DNA of 64,000 nucleotides from a bacterium (GTDB lineage Bacteria; Myxococcota_A; UBA9160; UBA4427). Position numbers and translations under genes: made by a program. Numbering within the stretch: position 1 is the first letter of the stretch; each line of letters begins with the position of its first letter. The stretch spans positions 62,001-126,000 of the forward strand of contig JANSYR010000013.1 of NCBI GenBank assembly GCA_024742285.1. Direction: 5' to 3'. Positions 7,630 through 16,772 of this stretch are shown here, piece after piece. Below the pieces are notes generated by a model. That model ran no database searches. It was not told the origin of the DNA and was given only the letters and a program-made list of their open reading frames with translations.

Positions 7630-8394
7630 CTACGCCTGGGCCCGCTCTCCGAAGAGCGCGGTGCCGACGCGCACGAGGGTAGCGCCCTCCTCGACGGCGA
7701 CCTCGAGATCGGCGGACATGCCCATCGAGAGCGTGTCGAGAGTCGCGTCCGGCCTTTCGGTCGCGAGCCGATCGCGGAGCTCCCGAAGGCGCCGGAAGAC
7801 CGGTCGAGCCTCCTCCGGATCGGCGCTGGCCGCGGGCACGGTCATGAGCCCGCGGAGTCGGAGCGACTCGCACGCTTCGACCCGATCGATCAGGGCAGGC
7901 AGCTCGTCCGCCTCGCAGCCCCCTTTCTGCGGCTCGCCGCAGAGGGAGACCTGGAGCAACACGTCGAGCACGCGGCCCTCGTTCTCGACGCGTCGCGCGA
8001 GGGTGTCGACGAGCGCGACGCGGTCGACGCTCTCGATCGCATCGAAGAGGCGCGCCGCGAGTCCAGCCTTGTTGCGCTGGAGCCGGCCGACCATGCGCCA
8101 CTCGAGCCGGATGCCTTCCGCGGCGGGATCGCCGGCCAGTGCGGATTCGATCTCCGGGCGGATCTCGCGCGCCTCCTGGATGTAGCTCTGACCGAGGACG
8201 TGCACGCCGGCGGCGATGGCCGACAGGATGCGCGGGGTCGGCTGTTTCTTGGCGACACCGACGAGCGTCACTTCCGCCGGATCACGGCCCGCGCGCTCCG
8301 CCGCCCCACGGATCCGCTCGAGAACGGCGGCCCGACGAGCGCGTCCTTCCTCGAGCACGGTCGCGTCGAGGGTCGAGATCCGCACCGCGCTCAT
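7630..8394 (-). CDS. YggS-family pyridoxal-phosphate homeostasis protein
   Basis: A PLP-binding TIM-barrel protein of the YggS/PROSC family with no known catalytic reaction; it carries and buffers PLP. Motifs: VTLVGVAKKQPT with the PLP Lys, GQSYIQEA, EWRMVGRLQRNK, SVDR, LRGLMTVP, SMGMSADLEVAVEEGATLVRVG and TALFGER. The ATG at 8394 overlaps the maf stop as ATGA, and upstream residues in this frame are non-homologous shadow. 254 aa is slightly above the usual ~230 because of an N-terminal extension of about 20 residues. Confidence 0.94.
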   Translation of the reverse strand: MSAVRISTLDATVLEEGRARRAAVLERIRGAAERAGRDPAEVTLVGVAKKQPTPRILSAIAAGVHVLGQSYIQEAREIRPEIESALAGDPAAEGIRLEWRMVGRLQRNKAGLAARLFDAIESVDRVALVDTLARRVENEGRVLDVLLQVSLCGEPQKGGCEADELPALIDRVEACESLRLRGLMTVPAASADPEEARPVFRRLRELRDRLATERPDATLDTLSMGMSADLEVAVEEGATLVRVGTALFGERAQA

Positions 8395-9023
8395 CGACCC
8401 AGCACCTCGTCGGACACGCCCGCTTCCGAGAGCAGCGCGAGGGATTCTTCGAGGGGCAGGCCGATCACGTTCGTGCGACTGCCGCGGACACCGACCACGA
8501 AGCGCGCGCCTTCGCCCTGGAGCGCGTAGCCGCCGGCCTTGTCGAGGGACTCGCCGACGGCGACGTACTCCTCGACCTCGGCGCGCGTGGCCGGACGCAT
8601 CTCGACGTGGCTCGTCACGACCGTCGTCCACGGTCCCCGTCCGTCGGTCCAGGCGACGGCGACGCCGGTCATCACGCGGTGGGTCGTGCCGACGAGGCGC
8701 GACACCAGCTCGACGGCATGGGCCGCGTCGCGCGGCTTGCCGAGCACGGACTTCCCCGCGACCACGATCGTGTCGGCACCGAGGACCGGGCAGGGCGGGA
8801 CGTCGTCCCTTCGCCCGGCGACGTCCAGACACTTCTCCTGCGCGAGCCGGACCACGAGGTCCTCGGGCGTCTCGCCGTCGCGGGTCTTCTCGTCGATTCC
8901 CGACACGTCGACTCGGAAATGGAGGCCCGCCTCACCCAGGATCTGGGAGCGCCGGGGCGAGCCGCTCGCGAGGATCAGGCGCGCAGCGGTGGCGTCTTCG
9001 GGGGTCGGATTCGGGTTCGGCAC
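8391..9023 (-). CDS. maf: Maf-like nucleotide pyrophosphatase
   Basis: A house-cleaning nucleoside triphosphate pyrophosphatase linked to septum control in other bacteria. The N-terminal LILASGSPRRSQIL is the Maf signature. It is followed by VSGIDEKTRDGETPEDLVVRLAQEKC and PVLGADTIVV, then GKPRDAAHAVELVSRLVGTTHRVMTG, YALQGEGA and GSRTNVIGLPL. No ATG precedes the conserved block; GTG at 9023 gives 210 aa, near the family's ~195. The first gene of the maf-yggS-proC-divIVA run, coupled to yggS by ATGA. Confidence 0.94.
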   Translation of the reverse strand: MPNPNPTPEDATAARLILASGSPRRSQILGEAGLHFRVDVSGIDEKTRDGETPEDLVVRLAQEKCLDVAGRRDDVPPCPVLGADTIVVAGKSVLGKPRDAAHAVELVSRLVGTTHRVMTGVAVAWTDGRGPWTTVVTSHVEMRPATRAEVEEYVAVGESLDKAGGYALQGEGARFVVGVRGSRTNVIGLPLEESLALLSEAGVSDEVLGR

Positions 9024-9289
9024 GCGGGCGAGGTACCGGATGGGCGCGGGCCTCGTCAAGCCGACCCATCGCGCTGGGCGCCGGCTCGCCGGACCGCGCC
9101 GTTTCTTGCGGACGCGAGGGCCCTCGACTACGTTCCGGCGCTCTTTCCCAACGGCGCCCAAGCTGTTGAAATCCAAACCGTTTTCGTTTTCGCCGCGCGG
9201 GGCCGAGGGGCCCGATGCGAAGCCACGTCCCCCGCAAGGGAGGGCCCAGGTACGGGCGGACGCAGACCGGAAGGTTCAGGAAGCAAGCG

Positions 9290-9610
9290 ATGGCTCAGAT
9301 CGTGATCGCCAACTACCTCGGGAGTGGACGGGTCGTCTTCCTTGCCAAGGGGTCGAGCGAGGGCTCGGTCGCCTGGGGCGAACTCATCGACACGGCCGAG
9401 GTGGCGGCGGACGACGCTCGAGCGAACGCGCTGCTCGCGCTCGCGGAAGCCGACGTCGCCGAGCGGAACGTGGTGATGGATCCCTACCTGATCGATGTGG
9501 AAGAGGAGGGCGGTTCGCTCCGCCCGACCAAGTATCGCGAGGCGATCCGAGCCCTCGGGCCCACGGTTCGTCAGGACCTCGGCAAGCAGGCCGAAGGCGC
9601 GGAGGCCTAG
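9290..9610 (+). CDS. DUF2849 family protein
   Basis: A small protein (106 aa, start ATG after AGGAAG) beginning MAQIVIANYLGSGRVVFLA, a pattern known for DUF2849 proteins encoded just before nitrite/sulfite reductase genes. The conserved strand-rich N-terminal half and VVMDPYLIDVEEEGG fit that family. No catalytic motif is visible. It sits 4 bp before cysI and so is co-translated; a role as accessory in sulfite reduction is inferred from that linkage only. Confidence 0.8.
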   Translation: MAQIVIANYLGSGRVVFLAKGSSEGSVAWGELIDTAEVAADDARANALLALAEADVAERNVVMDPYLIDVEEEGGSLRPTKYREAIRALGPTVRQDLGKQAEGAEA

Positions 9611-9614
9611 ACGC

Positions 9615-11267
9615 ATGTACCGCTACGACGAATTCGACCATGCGCTCGTCCAGGATCGGGTGGCGCAGTTCCGGCGGCAGGTCGAGCGCCGCATGAAGGG
9701 CGAGATCAGCGAGGAGCAGTTCCGGCCGCTGCGCCTGATGAACGGGCTCTACCTCCAGCTCCACGCCTACATGCTCCGCGTCGCGATCCCCTACGGCACG
9801 CTGGACTCGCGCCAGATGCGGAAGCTCGCGTACATCGCGCGCCGCTACGACAAGGGCTACGGCCACTTCACGACGCGTCAGAACATCCAGTACAACTGGC
9901 CGAAGCTCGAGGAGACGCCGGACATTCTGGCCGAGCTCGCCGAAGTCGAGATGCATGCCATCCAGACCAGCGGCAACTGCATCCGCAACGTGACGAGCGA
10001 TCAATACGCCGGTGCCGCGAAGGGTGAGATCGAGGATCCGCGCATCTGGTGCGAGATTGCGCGCCAGTGGTCGACGCTCCATCCCGAGTTCTCGTTCCTG
10101 CCGCGGAAGTTCAAGATCGCGATCACGGGCTGCGAGCACGATCGCGCCGCGGTCAAGGTCCACGACATCGGCATGATCATGACGCGCGATGCCGCGGGCG
10201 AGGTCGGCTTCGAGGTCCTCGTCGGGGGCGGGCTCGGACGGACGCCCTTCGTCGGCAAGACGATTCGCGAGTTCCTGCCGAAGGAGCACTTCCTCTCCTA
10301 CATGGAGGCGATCCTTCGCGTCTACAACCAGCTCGGCCGCCGGGACAACAAGTTCAAGGCGCGGATCAAGGTCACGCTCCACGAGACCGGGCAGGAGGAG
10401 TTCACACGCCTCGTCGAAGAGGAGTGGGAGGCGATCAAGGACTCGACGCTCAAGCTGCCCAAGGAAGAGATCGACCGGATCGCAGCGCACTTTCAACCGC
10501 CGGCGTGGAAAGCGCTCGATGACGCGGCGCCGACCTGCGATGCGCGGGCCGCATCCGATCCCGAGTTCGCCGCGTGGCTCCGACACAACGTCGAAGAGCA
10601 CAAGACGGCGGGCTACGCGATCGTGAACATCTCCGTCAAGCCGCCCGGCGAGCCGCCGGGGGACGTGACGGACGTCCAGATGGAAGCGATGGCCGACGTG
10701 GCCGACGCCTACAGCTTCTCCGAGCTCCGGGTGACCCACGTCCAGAACGTGACGCTCCCGCACGTGGAGAAGGAGCAGCTGCCGGCGCTCTACGACGACC
10801 TCGCGAAGCACGGCCTCGCGACGGCGAACGTGGGACTCTTGTCGGACATCATCTGCTGCCCCGGGCTCGACTACTGCGCGCTCGCGAACGCGCGCTCGAT
10901 CCCGATCGCGCAGGAGCTGACCAGGAAGTACACCCTTGAGAAGCAGCAGGAGATCGGCGACATGCAGATCAAGATCTCCGGCTGCATCAACGCCTGCGGT
11001 CATCATCACGTGGGCAACATCGGGATCCTCGGCGTCGACCGGAAGGGCGAGGAGCACTACCAGGTCCAGCTCGGCGGGTCGGCGACGGAGGATGCGTCGC
11101 TCGGCAAGATCATCGGCCGCGGCTTCACCGCCGACGAGGTGGTCGACGTCGTGGACAAGCTCCTCGATACCTACCTCGAGCTGCGCGAGGGCGACGAGGC
11201 CTTCATCGAGACCTACCGCCGGGTCGGCATGAACCCCTTCAAGGAGCGGGTCTATGGCACTGCTTGA
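9615..11267 (+). CDS. cysI: Sulfite/nitrite reductase, siroheme-[4Fe-4S] type (CysI-like)
   Basis: Six-electron reduction of sulfite to sulfide in assimilation. Two ferredoxin-like halves are present. The siroheme/cluster cysteines are seen as CCPGLDYCALANARS and, 30-odd residues on, SGCINACGHHHVGN. The substrate-side Arg/Lys region YGHFTTRQNIQYNW and RNVTSDQYAG match the family. 550 aa is normal. The ATG at 9615 lies 4 bp after the DUF2849 stop. Neighbouring DUF934 and cysK genes favour sulfite rather than nitrite as substrate, though the family covers both. Confidence 0.93.
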   Translation: MYRYDEFDHALVQDRVAQFRRQVERRMKGEISEEQFRPLRLMNGLYLQLHAYMLRVAIPYGTLDSRQMRKLAYIARRYDKGYGHFTTRQNIQYNWPKLEETPDILAELAEVEMHAIQTSGNCIRNVTSDQYAGAAKGEIEDPRIWCEIARQWSTLHPEFSFLPRKFKIAITGCEHDRAAVKVHDIGMIMTRDAAGEVGFEVLVGGGLGRTPFVGKTIREFLPKEHFLSYMEAILRVYNQLGRRDNKFKARIKVTLHETGQEEFTRLVEEEWEAIKDSTLKLPKEEIDRIAAHFQPPAWKALDDAAPTCDARAASDPEFAAWLRHNVEEHKTAGYAIVNISVKPPGEPPGDVTDVQMEAMADVADAYSFSELRVTHVQNVTLPHVEKEQLPALYDDLAKHGLATANVGLLSDIICCPGLDYCALANARSIPIAQELTRKYTLEKQQEIGDMQIKISGCINACGHHHVGNIGILGVDRKGEEHYQVQLGGSATEDASLGKIIGRGFTADEVVDVVDKLLDTYLELREGDEAFIETYRRVGMNPFKERVYGTA

Positions 11268-11754
11268 GCGCAAGGACGGCGGTGCCGCCGTGATCGAGGA
11301 CCGGTTCACGCGGGTCGACGATGACGCGGCGCTTCCGGACGGTCCGGTGATCGTCTCGCTCTCCCGATTCCTCGAAGAGCGGGACACGCTCCTCGCGCGG
11401 GACGCGGAGCTCGGTGTCTGGCTCGATTCGGACGAGTCGCCGACGCCCCTCGAAGCGGATCTGGGAAGCCTCGCCGTCGTGGCGTGCAACTTCCCCGCCT
11501 TCAACGACGGCCGCGGCTTCTCCTACGCGCGGATCCTGCGCGAGCGCTTCGGCTACGAAGGCGAGGTCCGGGCGATCGGTGAGGTCATGCTCGAACAGGC
11601 GCCCTTCATGGTGCGCAGCGGGTTCGACACCTTCGAGCTCCAGGACGTCTCCGGCGTCGCCGAGTTCAAGGCCGTCGTGGAAGAGGTGCGGACGGTCTAT
11701 CAGCCGACCGGCGACGGCCGCGCGACCGCCCTCCAGCGACGCCTCGGGCGCTAG
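11254..11754 (+). CDS. DUF934 family protein (sulfite reductase partner)
   Basis: Starts inside the 3' end of cysI (14-nt overlap). Its 166 aa match the DUF934 pattern: VIVSLSRFLEER, LGVWLDSDE, the ACNFPAFNDGRGFSYARILRERFGYEGEVRAIGEVMLEQAPFMVRSGFDTFEL core. The family is almost always next to CysI-type reductases and is thought to act with them, possibly in electron delivery; this is inference from context. No Cys cluster is visible, so it is unlikely to bind Fe-S itself. Confidence 0.9.
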   Translation: MALLERKDGGAAVIEDRFTRVDDDAALPDGPVIVSLSRFLEERDTLLARDAELGVWLDSDESPTPLEADLGSLAVVACNFPAFNDGRGFSYARILRERFGYEGEVRAIGEVMLEQAPFMVRSGFDTFELQDVSGVAEFKAVVEEVRTVYQPTGDGRATALQRRLGR

Positions 11755-11809
11755 CGGCCCGGCGGCGCCTCGCTCGGATTCCGCCACGCGCCCGTAGGAC
11801 GGACCGCCC

Positions 11810-12811
11810 ATGGACATCCGCAACGGCTTCCTCGACACGATCGGGAACACGCCACTGATCCGGCTCATCCGTGCGTCGGAGGAGACGGGCTGTGAGATTC
11901 TCGGCAAAGCCGAGTTCCTGAACCCCGGTGGATCGGTCAAGGACCGCGCCGCGCTCGCGATCGTCGAGGACGCGGAAGCGAAGGGGCTGCTCCGCCCGGG
12001 AGGCACGATCGTCGAGGGCACCGCCGGCAACACCGGGATCGGTCTCTCGCTCGTCGGCACCGCGCGCGGCTACCGCACCGTGATCGTCATCCCCGACACG
12101 CAGAGCCAGGAGAAGATGGACATGCTCCGGCTCTGCGGTGCCGATCTCCGTCCCGTGCCGGCGAAGCCCTACAAGGATCCCGGCAACTACGTCCACGTCT
12201 CCCGGCGCCTCGCCGAGGAGCTCGCCGCCACGAGTCCGAACGGGGCGATCTGGGCGAATCAGTTCGACAACGTGGCGAATCGCGAGGGACACCGGCGCAC
12301 CACCGGCCCGGAGATCTGGGCCCAGACCGACGGACGCCTCGACGGCTTCATCTGCGCCGCGGGCACCGGCGGCACGATCGCGGGGGTCGGTCTCGCGCTC
12401 AAGGAGAAGAACCCGGACATCGTGATCGGTCTGGCGGATCCGGAGGGCGCCGCGCTCTACCACTACTACGAGCACGGCGAGCTCAAGGCCGAAGGCTCCT
12501 CGATCTCCGAAGGGATCGGCCAGGGACGCATCACGGCGAACCTCGAGGACGCGCCGATCGACGTCGCCTTTCGCATTCCGGACAGTGAGTGGCTCCCTGT
12601 CGCTTTCCGCCTCCTCGCCGAGGAGGGGCTCTGTCTCGGAGGATCCGCCGCCGTGAACGTGGCGGGCGCGCTCCGGCTGGCGAAGCGGCTCGGTCCGGGG
12701 CACACGATCGTGACGGTCCTCTGCGACTCCGGGCAGCGGTACCAGAGCAAGATGTGGAATCCCGAGTTCCTCCGCGAGAAGGGGCTGCCGGTCCCGGAAT
12801 GGCTCGACTGA
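11810..12811 (+). CDS. cysK: Cysteine synthase (O-acetylserine sulfhydrylase family)
   Basis: A PLP-dependent enzyme that joins sulfide to O-acetylserine. IGNTPLIRL, the PLP-Lys block NPGGSVKDRAAL, the substrate loop EGTAGNTGIGL, the phosphate-binding GTGGTIAG and a late GGSAAVNV match the fold-type II family. It has a family-typical C-terminal extension (CDSGQRYQSKMWNPEFL). 333 aa. 55 bp after the DUF934 gene, it completes a sulfite-to-cysteine run. CysK, CysM and CBS-like subgroups cannot be separated by eye. Confidence 0.93.
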   Translation: MDIRNGFLDTIGNTPLIRLIRASEETGCEILGKAEFLNPGGSVKDRAALAIVEDAEAKGLLRPGGTIVEGTAGNTGIGLSLVGTARGYRTVIVIPDTQSQEKMDMLRLCGADLRPVPAKPYKDPGNYVHVSRRLAEELAATSPNGAIWANQFDNVANREGHRRTTGPEIWAQTDGRLDGFICAAGTGGTIAGVGLALKEKNPDIVIGLADPEGAALYHYYEHGELKAEGSSISEGIGQGRITANLEDAPIDVAFRIPDSEWLPVAFRLLAEEGLCLGGSAAVNVAGALRLAKRLGPGHTIVTVLCDSGQRYQSKMWNPEFLREKGLPVPEWLD

Positions 12812-12841
12812 GCGCCGTCGAAGGGCATCGGCCACGGCTCG

Positions 12842-12860
12842 CCGACCCGTCAGAGGTCGG
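12842..12860 (+). terminator. Hairpin after cysK, possible terminator
   Basis: A 6-bp stem, CCGACC/GGTCGG, with a 7-nt loop lies 30 bp downstream of the cysK stop and before the next gene. It has no T-run, so it is only a candidate. Confidence 0.3.
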
Positions 12861-12936
12861 CTTCGGGGCGGCTCCGGGCTGCTAGGCTGGTCGCGTCCGG
12901 TCCTCGTCCCGGACCCCGCCTTCGAGGGAGGCCGAG

Positions 12937-14712
12937 ATGCCGGTCGAGATCTCCATCGAGCTGCTCCAGGTCGGTCTCGGGCTACTCGTGCTCGGTCTCC
13001 TCTCCGGTGCCTGGAGGTCGAGTCGGGGCAGGGAAGTCCCGCTCGGCTGCTGGCCGCTGGCCTGGGCGACGTTGGTCGCGAGTGGCGGGATGCGCGTCGC
13101 GGGCGTCTCCGTCGCCCAGGAGTACTTCGCGACGGTCGTATTCTGGGGGTTCCTGCTCGCCGGTGCGTATCACTACGCCGGGCGCGCAGCACCGCGATGG
13201 CTCCTGCCCGGCGCGGCCATGGCCTGCGGAGCGATCGCGCTCTCGCTGCTTCTCGGCAACGGCCTGCTGACCGGGTCGCTGGTCCTGGTGGTCTCGTTGG
13301 GGGCCGCAGCTCAGTCCGCATGGATGGTTCGAGCGGCGGCGGCTCGGCGGGAGGCGACTCTGCTTCACCGCTCGCTCCCCTTGGGCTTCCTGCTGGTGGC
13401 GCTCGTCGGCTTCCTCGATCACGCGGTGCTCGACCGGCAGCTCGAATCCGTCGCTCTCTGGCTCGTCTGCGGAATCCTCGTGGCGACGCATCAGGCGATG
13501 GTCGTCTTCGACCTGATCCGCCGCCGCGCAGACCAGATCGCCAGCGAGCTCGAAGCGTCGGTCTCGCTCCTCCAGGCGACGCTGGAGGCGACTGGAGAGG
13601 GGATCCTCGTCGTCGATACCGGGGGGCACTACCGAAGCTTCAATCGTGCCTTCGGCGAGATGTGGCAGATCCCGCAGGAGGTTCTGGACCAACGGGAGAG
13701 CGAAGTCGCGCTCCGACACGCGATGCATCAGCTGAAGGATCCCGAGGAGTTCTACGCGACCGTGAAGCGCCTCTACGAAGACGCCGAGGCGGAGAGCTTC
13801 GACATCCTCGAGTTCGAGGACGGCCGTGTCTTCGAGCGGTACTCGCGGCCTCAGCGCGTGGGCGACGAGGTCGTCGGTCGCGTCTGGAGCTTCCGGAACG
13901 TCACCGAGCGGACCCGGGCCGAGGAGGAGGCCGCGCGCCATCGCGATCATCTCGAGGAGGTCGTCGAGGAACGGACGAGAGAGCTGATCGGCTCGAGGGA
14001 CAAGCTTCGGCAGGCGGATCGCCTCGCCGCGATCGGGACGCTCGCGGCCGGCGTCGCGCATCAGATCAACAATCCGATCGGGGCGATCCTGAACGCCGCC
14101 GAGTACGCGCTTCTCTGTGAAGATCAGGACGATGCGCTGGCGGTCTTCGGTGACGCGCTGCGGGCGAACGCGGACGAGGCAAGGCGATGCGCGGGGATCG
14201 TCCGCGGGATGCTCCAGTTCTCGCGACAAGAGCCCGTCGACAAGACGGTGGGCGATCTGAATCAGGCCGTTCGGATCGCGGCACGCTCGGTCGAGAGCTA
14301 CGCACGCGACGAGGGGGCGCGCATCGATCTCGAGCTCTCGGAGGAGCAGCTGCCGGTGCGCATGAGTCCGCTGGAGATCGAGCAGGTCGTCGTCAACCTG
14401 ATGCGCAACGGCATCGAAGCCTGTGAGAAGGACGCGGTCGTGCGCGTCGTGACGCGGTCCGAATCGGGTCGAGCCTGGATCGACGTTCTGGACAACGGAA
14501 GAGGCGTACGCGCAGAAGATCGGACGAGGATCTTCGACCCCTTCTTCTCGACACGGCTCATCGAGGGCGGCACGGGTCTCGGCCTGAGCGTCGCGCACGG
14601 GATCGTGACCGATCACGGTGGCCGGATCGCGGCCTTTCCGGGCGGCGACGACGGGGGCACGCGATTCAGCGTCGATCTGCCCCTCTCCGAAGGGGACGCC
14701 GACGACGCCTGA
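12937..14712 (+). CDS. Membrane-bound PAS sensor histidine kinase
   Basis: Residues ~1-190 hold about six hydrophobic segments (for example LLQVGLGLLVLGLLSG and GFLLVALVGFLDHAVL). A PAS domain follows (~205-325, LEATGEGILVVDTGG to GRVWSFRNVTERT), then a coiled coil, HisKA with phospho-acceptor His in GTLAAGVAHQINNP (Gln replacing the usual Glu), and an HATPase_c domain (VVVNLMRNGIEA, VLDNGRGV, GGTGLGLSVAHGIV). It resembles NtrB/ZraS-type kinases. No response regulator is adjacent, so the partner is unknown. Its stop codon abuts the convergent PEP-CTERM gene. Confidence 0.92.
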   Translation: MPVEISIELLQVGLGLLVLGLLSGAWRSSRGREVPLGCWPLAWATLVASGGMRVAGVSVAQEYFATVVFWGFLLAGAYHYAGRAAPRWLLPGAAMACGAIALSLLLGNGLLTGSLVLVVSLGAAAQSAWMVRAAAARREATLLHRSLPLGFLLVALVGFLDHAVLDRQLESVALWLVCGILVATHQAMVVFDLIRRRADQIASELEASVSLLQATLEATGEGILVVDTGGHYRSFNRAFGEMWQIPQEVLDQRESEVALRHAMHQLKDPEEFYATVKRLYEDAEAESFDILEFEDGRVFERYSRPQRVGDEVVGRVWSFRNVTERTRAEEEAARHRDHLEEVVEERTRELIGSRDKLRQADRLAAIGTLAAGVAHQINNPIGAILNAAEYALLCEDQDDALAVFGDALRANADEARRCAGIVRGMLQFSRQEPVDKTVGDLNQAVRIAARSVESYARDEGARIDLELSEEQLPVRMSPLEIEQVVVNLMRNGIEACEKDAVVRVVTRSESGRAWIDVLDNGRGVRAEDRTRIFDPFFSTRLIEGGTGLGLSVAHGIVTDHGGRIAAFPGGDDGGTRFSVDLPLSEGDADDA

Positions 14713-15387
14713 TCAGCGCTCGCGGCTCCCGGAGAATCGTCCGGCGACCAGGAGTCCGATCCCGAAGACGAGCGCCGCCGAGGGCTCCGGCACCGGATTC
14801 GAGACGTTGATGTTGATGTCGCCGCGGTAGGTCTGCTTGGTGTCGACGTCGGTGAGCGTCACCCAGGTCGACAGACCGTACTCGCAGTTCTTGTCGTTGA
14901 GGCAGGTCCCGAGCTGCGCCTGGTAGTCACCGGTTCCGGGCATGCGCACGATCTCGAAGGTGTGGCCGGCCCAGGCGCCGTCGTGCGCGGTCAGCGTGCC
15001 GGTCACCGTCTTGGCGAACATCCAGTCGTCGCGCTGGTTCGCCCACGTCGTGCCCTTGATCCGTCCGTCGTCGAAGCCGGTCAGGACCCCGAACTCGTCG
15101 CCGCGGAGGATCGTCTGGAACGTCACGTCGATCGACCAGGTCGAGCCGTCGGAGCCCGAGACGAGGTCGCCTTCGAGGAGCCAGCGGTCGTCCATGAGGG
15201 TGAGGGTCGCGTCGTCCTCGAAGTGGAGGTGGCGCTGATCGAGGCCGGGCACCCAGACCGAGTGGCCGTCGTCGCGGAAGGACTCGGCCCGGAGGGTTTC
15301 GGCCTTGAAGGTGCTCGCGGTCGCCGTCGCCGCGGCGATGACGAGCGTGACGACGAGAATGCCGAGAGCGGCGGGCAAGGATCGCAT
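14713..15387 (-). CDS. PEP-CTERM sorting-domain protein
   Basis: An N-terminal signal peptide (LPAALGILVVTLVIAAATATAS) is followed by a ~175-residue beta-rich exported domain of unknown function with two Cys (CLNDKNC) near the end. The C-terminus is a PEP-CTERM anchor: NPVPEPSAAL, a hydrophobic helix, and a basic tail GRFSGSRER. Proteins of this kind are processed by exosortase/EpsH and are tied to exopolysaccharide; no exosortase is in this window. 224 aa. The terminal sorting signal makes the class secure, the function not. Confidence 0.85.
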   Translation of the reverse strand: MRSLPAALGILVVTLVIAAATATASTFKAETLRAESFRDDGHSVWVPGLDQRHLHFEDDATLTLMDDRWLLEGDLVSGSDGSTWSIDVTFQTILRGDEFGVLTGFDDGRIKGTTWANQRDDWMFAKTVTGTLTAHDGAWAGHTFEIVRMPGTGDYQAQLGTCLNDKNCEYGLSTWVTLTDVDTKQTYRGDININVSNPVPEPSAALVFGIGLLVAGRFSGSRER

Positions 15388-15551
15388 GAGGCAACTCCGG
15401 TGGATCGCACCGGGCCGTTTACCCGAGCGACAACCGTGAGTGCACGGAATAGGGAATCCGCGTCGCTCGAGGTCGTTCGAGCGACGTCACGTCGGCCTGA
15501 TTGCGGGCGCGCTGCCGCGCGTGTGCCGGCGGTCTGCGGCCCGGATCGGCC

Positions 15552-16655
15552 TCAGTGGAGCCGGTAGAGCTTCGCCGCGTTGTCGTGGACGACCGACTGG
15601 ATCTGCTCCTCGCTCATCTTGCTCGTGATCTCGTCGATGATCTTGCGTGAGTTCGGGTAGGTGCCGTCGCCGTGGGGGAAGTCGGTGGCCCACATGACCC
15701 GCTCGAGGTTCACGGCGTCGATCACGTGCTCGACCGAGTAGTCGTCCTGGAACGTCGCGTAGATGTTCTCGTGGACGTATTCGCTCGGCTTTCGCTGGAT
15801 CGCGCCGGCGTCCATCCACCAGCGGTGGCGCTCCCAGGCATGGTCGAGGCGGAATGCGAAGTGGGGGATCCAGCCGGCATCGTTCTCGACCATGATGACC
15901 TTGAGGTCCGGGTGCCGATCGAAGACGCCGGAGAGCACCATCATCATCACGATGTTCTGGTTCCCGCGAATGGTCACGATCTGCTGGATCATCTTGGGGC
16001 CGCGCACCTGCATGCCCATCTGATCCTTGCCGGTCAGGATGTGGAAATTGATCGGCATGCCGAGGTCGATGCTCGCTTCCCAGATCGGGTCGTAGAGGGG
16101 CGAGTCGTAGTCCTCGAAGTGGGGATCGCCGCCGGGCATGACCCCGCGGAAGCCCATCGCCTTGGCCTGCTCGATCTCCTTCACGCCTTCCTCCGGAGTG
16201 CGGAAGGCGACCTGGGCGATGCCCAGGAGCCGGTCGGGGGCGGTCTCGCAGAACTCCGCGAGCCAGCGGTTGTAGGCGTCGAAGCAGGCCTTCTTGTAGT
16301 CGACGTCTTCGTGGTGGCAGATCGCCATGCCGACGCTCGGGTAGATGACCTCGGCGGTCACGCCTTCCTCGTCCTGGATCTTCAGGCGCTCCTTCGGGTC
16401 GTAGCCCGCCGGATGGATCTCGTCCCAACCGACCGGGATGCCCCACTTCTCGGGCGCGACGCCGGCGCGGCAGAGCGAACCCATCGGGACCTTCAGGTCG
16501 AGCCCCGGGACTTCGATGAAGGCGCCGAGGGTCTCCTCCGAGGTCGAGTTTCGAGGGCGCCGGTCGCGGTACTTCCTCTCGATCGAGGCGTAGCAGTCCT
16601 CGGTCTCGGCGATGTGCGAGTCGGCGGAGATGAGAGGGCGGTTTCCGATGGCCAT
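15552..16655 (-). CDS. Amidohydrolase-2 family metal-dependent hydrolase
   Basis: A TIM-barrel amidohydrolase of the decarboxylase-like group (PF04909). The N-terminal metal motif is DSHIAE rather than DxHxH (ISADSHIAETEDCY). INFHILTG supplies the barrel His, VENDAGWIPHF follows, and WATDFPHGDGTYPNS holds the late catalytic Asp. 367 aa. Related proteins decarboxylate or hydrolyse aromatic or cyclic acids; the substrate here is not deducible. It stands alone on the minus strand. Confidence 0.85.
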   Translation of the reverse strand: MAIGNRPLISADSHIAETEDCYASIERKYRDRRPRNSTSEETLGAFIEVPGLDLKVPMGSLCRAGVAPEKWGIPVGWDEIHPAGYDPKERLKIQDEEGVTAEVIYPSVGMAICHHEDVDYKKACFDAYNRWLAEFCETAPDRLLGIAQVAFRTPEEGVKEIEQAKAMGFRGVMPGGDPHFEDYDSPLYDPIWEASIDLGMPINFHILTGKDQMGMQVRGPKMIQQIVTIRGNQNIVMMMVLSGVFDRHPDLKVIMVENDAGWIPHFAFRLDHAWERHRWWMDAGAIQRKPSEYVHENIYATFQDDYSVEHVIDAVNLERVMWATDFPHGDGTYPNSRKIIDEITSKMSEEQIQSVVHDNAAKLYRLH

Positions 16656-16772
16656 GGCGCGGGTCTCCGGAGCGGTGGGTGTGCTGCCAAGCTAGCAGGG
16701 CACGGCCGTGCGCTCCCCTGCGCGATCGAGTGATCCCGGGCGCAGTCGCGCGCCGTCCCGTCGCGGGGGGCC

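Noticed and set aside
9384-11504. A 706-codon open frame antisense to cysI
   Set aside because: A GC-rich third-position shadow of a clear siroheme reductase; no recognisable motifs and composition of a mirror frame (Leu, Arg, Val, Asp-rich).
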